From Hepatobacter sp965661165 (GTDB lineage Bacteria; Pseudomonadota; Alphaproteobacteria; Holosporales; Hepatobacteraceae): a stretch of DNA of 37,341 bases. This document shows positions 32,497 through 37,341 of the stretch, piece by piece. The translations under genes were made by a program, and so were the position numbers. The notes beneath the pieces were generated by a model. That model ran no database searches. It saw only the letters and a program-made list of their open reading frames with translations, and was not told the origin of the DNA. The stretch is from positions 1 through 37,341 of the forward strand of contig CBFICL010000010.1 of the NCBI GenBank assembly GCA_965661165.1, read 5' to 3'. Each line of letters begins with the position of its first letter. Position 1 is the first letter of the stretch.

Positions 32497-35158
32497 CGCC
32501 CACGATTGGATCACCACCCTTAACGACCCGTCTGAAGGCGGTTTTCTAGAACAGCGCCAGCGTTTGGGCGGCAAAGGCGCGGGTCTTAAGGAAATGGTGG
32601 CGCTTGGCTTGCCGGTGCCCCCGGGCATCATTCTCACCACCCACCTGTGTAACTGGTTTTATGACCATAAGAAAACCCTGCCTGAGGCCTTTGATGAGCT
32701 GCTGGCCTCACATCTGATGCAGCTTGAAAAGCATATGGGCAAAGCCTTGGGCAATGCGCACGATCCTTTGTTGCTTTCGGTGCGCTCAGGCGCGCGGGCG
32801 TCCATGCCAGGCATGATGGACACCATTTTGAACCTCGGGCTGAATGACCAAACGGTGCAGGGCTTGGCTGAGAAAACGCACAACCCCCGGTTTGCCTTTG
32901 ACAGCTATCGCCGGTTTATCCAGATGTACAGCCACGTGGTGTTGGGGCTGAATCTAGAGCCTTTTGAGGCCATTTTAGAGCACTATAAAAAAGCTCGCCA
33001 CGCAGCTCAAGACAGCGACCTTCCCCAAGAAGACCTTATGGCCATGACAGAGCGTTTTAAGGACCACGTGCATCAGATCACGGGCGCACCCTTTCCGCAA
33101 GACACCCACACCCAGCTTAAGCAAGCCATCATTGCCGTTCTGAACAGCTGGATGAACAAGCGTGCCATTACCTATCGCCAGCTTTATCACATTCCCGAAA
33201 GCTGGGGCACCGCGGTGATTATTCAGGCCATGGTTTTTGGCAATCTTGGCGATCACTCAGGCACCGGCGTGGCCTTCAGCCGCAATCCATCCACGGGTGA
33301 GAAATCCTTTTTTGGAGAATATCTGCTCAATGCGCAAGGCGAAGATGTGGTGGCCGGCATTCGCACGCCTGACCCCTTGACGAAGGCTCAGAAAAGGGAG
33401 GGGCAAGTTTCTCTCGAGGAAGTGATGCCCGATGTGTTTGCAGAACTCAATCACATCAAAGATCACCTTGAGGCGCATTATAAAGATATGCAGGACATTG
33501 AGTTCACCATTGAAAACCACAAGCTTTGGATTTTGCAAACCCGGGCGGGCAAACGCACAGCGCCGGCCTCCCTTAAAATTCATATCGACATGGTGCATGA
33601 AGGCCTCATCACCAAAGAGGAAGCTTTGCAGCGCTTTGATCCCCTCACGTTGGATCAATTTTTACATCCACAGCTGGCCCCTGATCATGGCCTTGCGACG
33701 CTGGGGCAAGGGTTGCCAGCCTCACCAGGGGCGGCAGTGGGGCGCATTGCACTCACGCCAGATGCGTGTCTCAAGTTTGCCGAACGGGGCGAGCCATGCA
33801 TTTTGATGCGCGATGAAACCAGCCCAGAAGACATCGACGGCATGGCCAAGGCTAAAGGTATTTTAACGGCTCGTGGTGGCATGACCAGCCACGCCGCGGT
33901 GGTGGCGCGCGGCATGGGAAAACCTTGCATCGTGGGCACACCCGATCTTTATATCAACCTTTCGCAACACAAGGTATCGTTGGGTGGTCACACGCTTAAA
34001 GAAGGCGATTTTCTCACCCTTGACGGCATGTCCGGCAATATCTTTGCTGGTGAAGGGGCCTTAGAGATGGCGCCCCCTTCTGAGAATTTTTCCACATTTA
34101 TGACATGGGCTGATCAAAATCGGCGTCTTTCTATCCGCGCCAACGCAGACACACCTCACGATATTGAAACAGCTTTTTTCATGGGCGCCGAAGGCGTGGG
34201 TTTGTGCCGCACAGAGCACATGTTTTTTGAAAGCCATCGCATTTTAGCACTAAGAAAAATGATCCTCTCACCCGAACCTGGCACACGCAAGCAGGCCTTG
34301 GCTGATATCTTACCCATGCAGAAAAATGACTTTCTGGCCATGTTTAAGGCCCTTAAGGGTCACCCCATGACGGTGCGCCTTTTGGACCCCCCCTTGCATG
34401 AGTTTCTCCCCCATGGTGACGCAGAAATCGACCAGCTGGCCCAGGCCCTGGGCATCCGTCCCCACAAGGTGCGTGCACGCCTTTTAGAGCTGAAGGAAAC
34501 CAACCCCATGCTTGGCAACCGCGGATGCAGACTGGGGCTCACCATGCCTGAGGTGTATGACATGCAAATACGGGCGCTGGTGGAGGCTGGCGTCGAAGCG
34601 CAAAGAGATACCCCCGTCAACCTTGAGGTGATGATTCCTCTCATTTCGCTGGCTGGCGAGTTTCGTGTGCTGAAAAACCGCATTCACGAACACACGCAGC
34701 AGATTTTGACCAACCTGGGCGCAACCTTTTCTTACAAGATCGGCACCATGATTGAGCTGCCGCGGGCCGCCCTTAAGGCGGATAAAATTGCGCGAGATGC
34801 CGATTTCATGAGCTTTGGCACCAATGATCTCACCCAAACCACTTTTGGCTTCTCCCGTGATGACGTCAACTCTTTTCTCCCCACCTATAGGCATCAGGGC
34901 ATCCTTGAGCGCGATCCGTTCACCTCGGTGGATCAATCCGGGGTGGGCGAATTGATCCGCATTGCGGCTGAAAAAGCCCGACGCGTCAAACCCGATATCA
35001 AGCTGGGTGTTTGTGGCGAACAAGGGGCGGACCCTCAATCCGTGGCCTTTTTTGAACAGTTGGATTTTGATTATATCTCATGTTCGCCCTTTCGGGTGCC
35101 TGTGGCGCGCCTGTCTGCCGCCGCGGCCCGCGTACGCCGCACAAGAAAGGTGCGCTAA
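32486..35158 (+). CDS. ppdK: pyruvate, phosphate dikinase
   Basis: Interconverts pyruvate, ATP and phosphate with phosphoenolpyruvate, AMP and pyrophosphate. In order: the ATP-grasp domain (LGGKGAGLKEMVALGLPVPPG, SVRSGARASMPGMMDT), the swivelling domain with catalytic His469 in GGMTSHAAVVARGMGKPC, and the PEP-binding barrel with GTMIELPRAAL, FGTNDLTQ and Cys866 in SCSPFRVPVARL. I chose ATG 32486 (MSSNAHDW) because the family starts here; the longer ORF from 32402 would overlap glyS by 95 bases. The 890 residues are typical. Expression is probably coupled to glyS. In an organism with Pgi it could run glycolysis or PEP formation. Confidence 0.96.
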   Translation: MSSNAHDWITTLNDPSEGGFLEQRQRLGGKGAGLKEMVALGLPVPPGIILTTHLCNWFYDHKKTLPEAFDELLASHLMQLEKHMGKALGNAHDPLLLSVRSGARASMPGMMDTILNLGLNDQTVQGLAEKTHNPRFAFDSYRRFIQMYSHVVLGLNLEPFEAILEHYKKARHAAQDSDLPQEDLMAMTERFKDHVHQITGAPFPQDTHTQLKQAIIAVLNSWMNKRAITYRQLYHIPESWGTAVIIQAMVFGNLGDHSGTGVAFSRNPSTGEKSFFGEYLLNAQGEDVVAGIRTPDPLTKAQKREGQVSLEEVMPDVFAELNHIKDHLEAHYKDMQDIEFTIENHKLWILQTRAGKRTAPASLKIHIDMVHEGLITKEEALQRFDPLTLDQFLHPQLAPDHGLATLGQGLPASPGAAVGRIALTPDACLKFAERGEPCILMRDETSPEDIDGMAKAKGILTARGGMTSHAAVVARGMGKPCIVGTPDLYINLSQHKVSLGGHTLKEGDFLTLDGMSGNIFAGEGALEMAPPSENFSTFMTWADQNRRLSIRANADTPHDIETAFFMGAEGVGLCRTEHMFFESHRILALRKMILSPEPGTRKQALADILPMQKNDFLAMFKALKGHPMTVRLLDPPLHEFLPHGDAEIDQLAQALGIRPHKVRARLLELKETNPMLGNRGCRLGLTMPEVYDMQIRALVEAGVEAQRDTPVNLEVMIPLISLAGEFRVLKNRIHEHTQQILTNLGATFSYKIGTMIELPRAALKADKIARDADFMSFGTNDLTQTTFGFSRDDVNSFLPTYRHQGILERDPFTSVDQSGVGELIRIAAEKARRVKPDIKLGVCGEQGADPQSVAFFEQLDFDYISCSPFRVPVARLSAAAARVRRTRKVR

Positions 35159-35170
35159 CCACACTCACCA

Positions 35171-35184
35171 CAGCGTGTGCGCTG
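35171..35184. terminator. small GC hairpin between convergent ppdK and xerC
   Basis: CAGCG TGTG CGCTG forms a 5-bp stem with a 4-base loop in the 41 bases between the stops of ppdK and the convergent xerC. There is no T run, so termination from it is a guess. Confidence 0.25.
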
Positions 35185-35199
35185 GCGTGAAGCCTTTCC

Positions 35200-36366
35200 T
35201 CAGCGCCGAGACGAAGGGTTGTTGTGGGGATGCGCCTTATCATACACCGCGCGCATCTGCGTCAAAGAAACATCGGTATATACCTGCGTCGAGTTGAGCG
35301 AAGCGTGACCCAAAAGCTCTTGAATATGCCGCAGGCTGACCCCTTCACCCAAAAGATGGGTGGCAAAGCTGTGCCGCAAGGTGTGGGGCGTAACGCGCCC
35401 CGTGAATCCCAAGTGGCCACGCAATGTCACCATAATCTGCGCCACACGGGTGGGATGCAGCCCCTTTCCCCGCAAACCCACAAAAAAAGGCGTCGTGGCC
35501 GTCACCATGTGTGGGATTTTCTGGCGATAGATCGACAACGCCTCATGCACGGGCTGAAGCAACGGCACCTGCCGCTCTTTGTTCCTTTTCCCCACAAAAC
35601 GAAGGCACACCCCTTTTTCCCACGATGTGGGTACATCACCATGGGTTAAGGACAAGGCCTCGGCAATCCGCATTCCCGCCCCATACAGCAACAAAAAAAG
35701 GGCTTTATCACGCGCTTGTTGCCACGTATCCTCCGGCAGATCTGCAAACGAAAGCGCTTCTTGGGTGGCCAACGGACGGGGTAAAGAGCGCGGCGTCTTC
35801 ATCGACCCCAGCCGTGACAGATTCTGGGCCGCTTCAGAAAAATCAAGCCCAGATGGTTGGGCTTCGTGCGCGCGTTCACCCTGTTCACACGCATCCTGCA
35901 CGCCTAAAGGGGGATGAGATAAGGAAGCACAAGAAGCTGTTGAGGACGCGTGAGGATTGGCCGCCGTTAACGGAGGATGACGACGGGTGCGCGTCAACGC
36001 TGAGGGGCTGGCCGTAGGGCCTTGCTGACTTTCTTTGAGGAAGCGAAAAAAGGTTTTGAGCGCCGACAAACTGCGGGCCCGCACACGCGCGCCCACCCCT
36101 TCTTGGTGCCGGGCCGCCAAAAACGCACGAAAATCAGTCACCGCTAGAGATGCCAGCATAGCACCACTGACCACCTCACCATGATAGTTCTGTAAAAAGA
36201 GGAAAAACTGCTTGAGATCCGACACATACGTCACCCAGGTTTTGGGGGAAAGCCCTCGCTCAATGGTGATCCACGCCTCAAAAGCCTCAATCTTATCGCC
36301 CACAAAGGCATCACAAAAATGCCGCAAGCAGGCCGAAGAAAGAGGTGTACGCGCCGCCTTGCTCAT
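35200..36366 (-). CDS. xerC: tyrosine recombinase, XerC/XerD family, with a long linker
   Basis: Site-specific recombinase that resolves chromosome dimers at dif. The N-terminal SAM-like domain has WITIERGLSPKTWVTYVSDL and RARSLSALKTFFRFL. The catalytic set is complete: R233 in GAGMRIAEALSL, K260 in FVGKRNKERQVPL, H328 and R331 in TPHTLRHSFATHLL, H354 in LLGHASLN and Tyr363 in STQVYTDVS. Between the two domains is an extra run of about 80 Ala/Ser/Pro/His-rich residues (about 114-195) not seen in usual Xer proteins of about 300 residues. ATG 36366 lies seven bases after the transaldolase stop; a longer start at 36417 would overlap that gene. XerC versus XerD is not fixed. Confidence 0.9.
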   Translation of the reverse strand: MSKAARTPLSSACLRHFCDAFVGDKIEAFEAWITIERGLSPKTWVTYVSDLKQFFLFLQNYHGEVVSGAMLASLAVTDFRAFLAARHQEGVGARVRARSLSALKTFFRFLKESQQGPTASPSALTRTRRHPPLTAANPHASSTASCASLSHPPLGVQDACEQGERAHEAQPSGLDFSEAAQNLSRLGSMKTPRSLPRPLATQEALSFADLPEDTWQQARDKALFLLLYGAGMRIAEALSLTHGDVPTSWEKGVCLRFVGKRNKERQVPLLQPVHEALSIYRQKIPHMVTATTPFFVGLRGKGLHPTRVAQIMVTLRGHLGFTGRVTPHTLRHSFATHLLGEGVSLRHIQELLGHASLNSTQVYTDVSLTQMRAVYDKAHPHNNPSSRR

Positions 36367-36373
36367 GCTGGCC

Positions 36374-37030
36374 CTAAGGCAAACACGCGGCCCGCAACTC
36401 TGGATAATGAGGCACAATGGTTTCCAAGCCTTGATCTGTCATGGGATGCGCGTGAAGGGCAAAAAAGATCGCCGCCGGGCACGTGGCAATATCTGCCCCC
36501 CGCAATGCGGCCCCTTCTGCATGCTCACGCTGACGAATAGAAGCCGCCAGGATCTCTGTGTTCATTCCGCCCATGTCATAGGCAATGCGTATGTCTTCAA
36601 TCAATTGCAACCCATCACCGCCTGAAGCCTCAAGCCGACCAATAAACGGCGATAGATAAGCGGCCCCCGCTTGCGCCGCTAGCAAGGCCTGTGCCACAGA
36701 AAAACACAACGTCACATTCACAGGAATATTTTGATCAGACAAAAGTCGGCAGGCTTTCAGCCCCTCCGTGGTCAAGGGCACCTTCACCACGATGTTATCG
36801 GCCAGAGAGGCGAAATATTTTCCCTGATCCACCATCTCGTCTGCCTTTTCTGACAACACTTGAAGATTAAAGGGCCCTTCCACCACCTTGGCCATGGCCG
36901 TAAGATCGGTAAAAGAAAGATCTGGCGATTGAGCCAGCAGGTGAGGATTGGTGGTCACACCTGCCAAAAAGCCTGTTTCATGCGCGCGGCGGATGTCAGC
37001 AGGAACAGACGAGTCGAGAAAAAAACGCAA
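36374..37030 (-). CDS. transaldolase / fructose-6-phosphate aldolase family protein
   Basis: Class I aldolase of the short (218-residue) transaldolase family. Seen: MRFFLDSSVPADIRRA, GVTTNPHLLAQ, the Schiff-base lysine K83 in VVKVPLTTEGLKA, NVTLCFSVAQALLAA, YLSPFIGRLEASGGDG and ILAASIRQREH. In alphaproteobacteria this short form is usually annotated as transaldolase and would act in the non-oxidative pentose phosphate pathway; sequence alone does not separate it from fructose-6-phosphate aldolase. xerC follows seven bases downstream on the same strand. Confidence 0.93.
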   Translation of the reverse strand: MRFFLDSSVPADIRRAHETGFLAGVTTNPHLLAQSPDLSFTDLTAMAKVVEGPFNLQVLSEKADEMVDQGKYFASLADNIVVKVPLTTEGLKACRLLSDQNIPVNVTLCFSVAQALLAAQAGAAYLSPFIGRLEASGGDGLQLIEDIRIAYDMGGMNTEILAASIRQREHAEGAALRGADIATCPAAIFFALHAHPMTDQGLETIVPHYPELRAACLP

Positions 37031-37341
37031 AGGACACTCCCATGATGATGCAATGATTGCTGACCATTCTAAAATTGACGCCTTTAAAAAACAATCTTTC
37101 TCTCAGCATTTCGGCTTTTCTCTCATTTTTAAACACGCACCACATCAACTTTTTCCTAAAGGCCAAACAATTGTTTTTTATGTGTGCCCTCTGCGCAAAA
37201 AGGTGGTATAATAAGATGAGAGTGTATGGTGCATTTAGTTCACCACGTTCGTTCGCTATGTTCGAGACAGAGGTGATCAGCCGCAACCATCACCAGCGAT
37301 AAGGGCACCTCACCTTACGAGCGCGCCCGTGATAAGGGAGA
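37031..37341. other. right-edge stretch without a convincing gene
   Basis: No ORF here has a ribosome-binding site or a recognisable product. A 52-codon ORF from 37051 (starting MIADHSKIDAFKKQ, ending KKVV at 37209) is possible but weak. Downstream of a promoter at 37204 an ORF starting MRVYGAFSSPRSFAMFETEV ends with TAA near 37302 and might be a leader peptide for a gene beyond the window. Confidence 0.4.
37204..37212 (+). promoter_or_regulatory. extended -10 promoter reading out of the window
   Basis: TGGTATAAT combines a perfect TATAAT (37207-37212) with the TGn extension. No good -35 is seen at 17 or 18 bases. Transcription would start near 37219 and run right, over about 120 leader bases present here, towards a gene outside the window. 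Confidence 0.45.

Overview
The window looks like a piece of a reduced alphaproteobacterial chromosome from a host-associated bacterium, plausibly of the order Holosporales. Most genes are single-copy housekeeping genes in short overlapping operons (ileS-lspA, pgi-mutL, uppS-cdsA, bamD-ligA, glyQ/glyS-ppdK). The short Pgi, the MutL endonuclease type and the ProRS-like protein are of alphaproteobacterial kind. Between them sit fast-evolving exported proteins, a decayed paralogue and a small piece of a flagellar operon. A mid-range GC content with flagellar genes would suit a Hepatobacter-like member, but that placement is inference only.

Left part (1-8312). A tRNA-Ala fragment and a leftward glycosyltransferase-like gene, preceded by a tiny signal-peptide ORF, face a rightward operon: ileS, lspA, a mini-lipoprotein, pgi and mutL. 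Almost every junction in this operon overlaps.

Flagellar island (8331-10634, leftward). It holds flgI, a charged exported protein of unknown role and a small FlgJ/CheL-like rod-binding candidate. flgI is interrupted by a 10-N assembly gap that appears to be false. FlgI itself carries an unusual glycine-rich insertion.

Middle (10850-17455). mnmA overlaps a gene for a small secreted Cys-containing protein. Next is a 579-residue exported protein with degenerate leucine-rich-like repeats, then a leftward pair: an alanyl-tRNA editing protein (AlaX type) and a receiver-less OmpR-type winged-helix protein. A gene-free stretch of about 700 bp (15983-16679) has DnaA-box-like words, direct repeats and an AT-rich block. 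After it comes a multiply frameshifted pseudogene that I recognise as a paralogue of the 579-residue protein.

Right part (17527-37341). It contains tRNA-Ser, tRNA-Val, lpd, uppS, cdsA, a ProRS-like gene that has lost its catalytic motifs, bamD, ligA, tRNA-Gln, a divergent polysaccharide deacetylase-like protein, a pseudouridine synthase, greA, tRNA-Pro, glyQ, a repeat-bearing secreted protein, glyS, ppdK, xerC with a long linker, and a transaldolase-family gene. The right edge (37031-37341) carries no convincing gene but has an extended -10 promoter that reads out of the window.

The observations most worth following are the two-member exported protein family (one intact, one decayed), the ProRS-like pseudoenzyme, the glycine-rich FlgI insertion with the false gap, and the origin-like region at about 16.1-16.35 kb. 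I did not find a complete undescribed multi-gene system.
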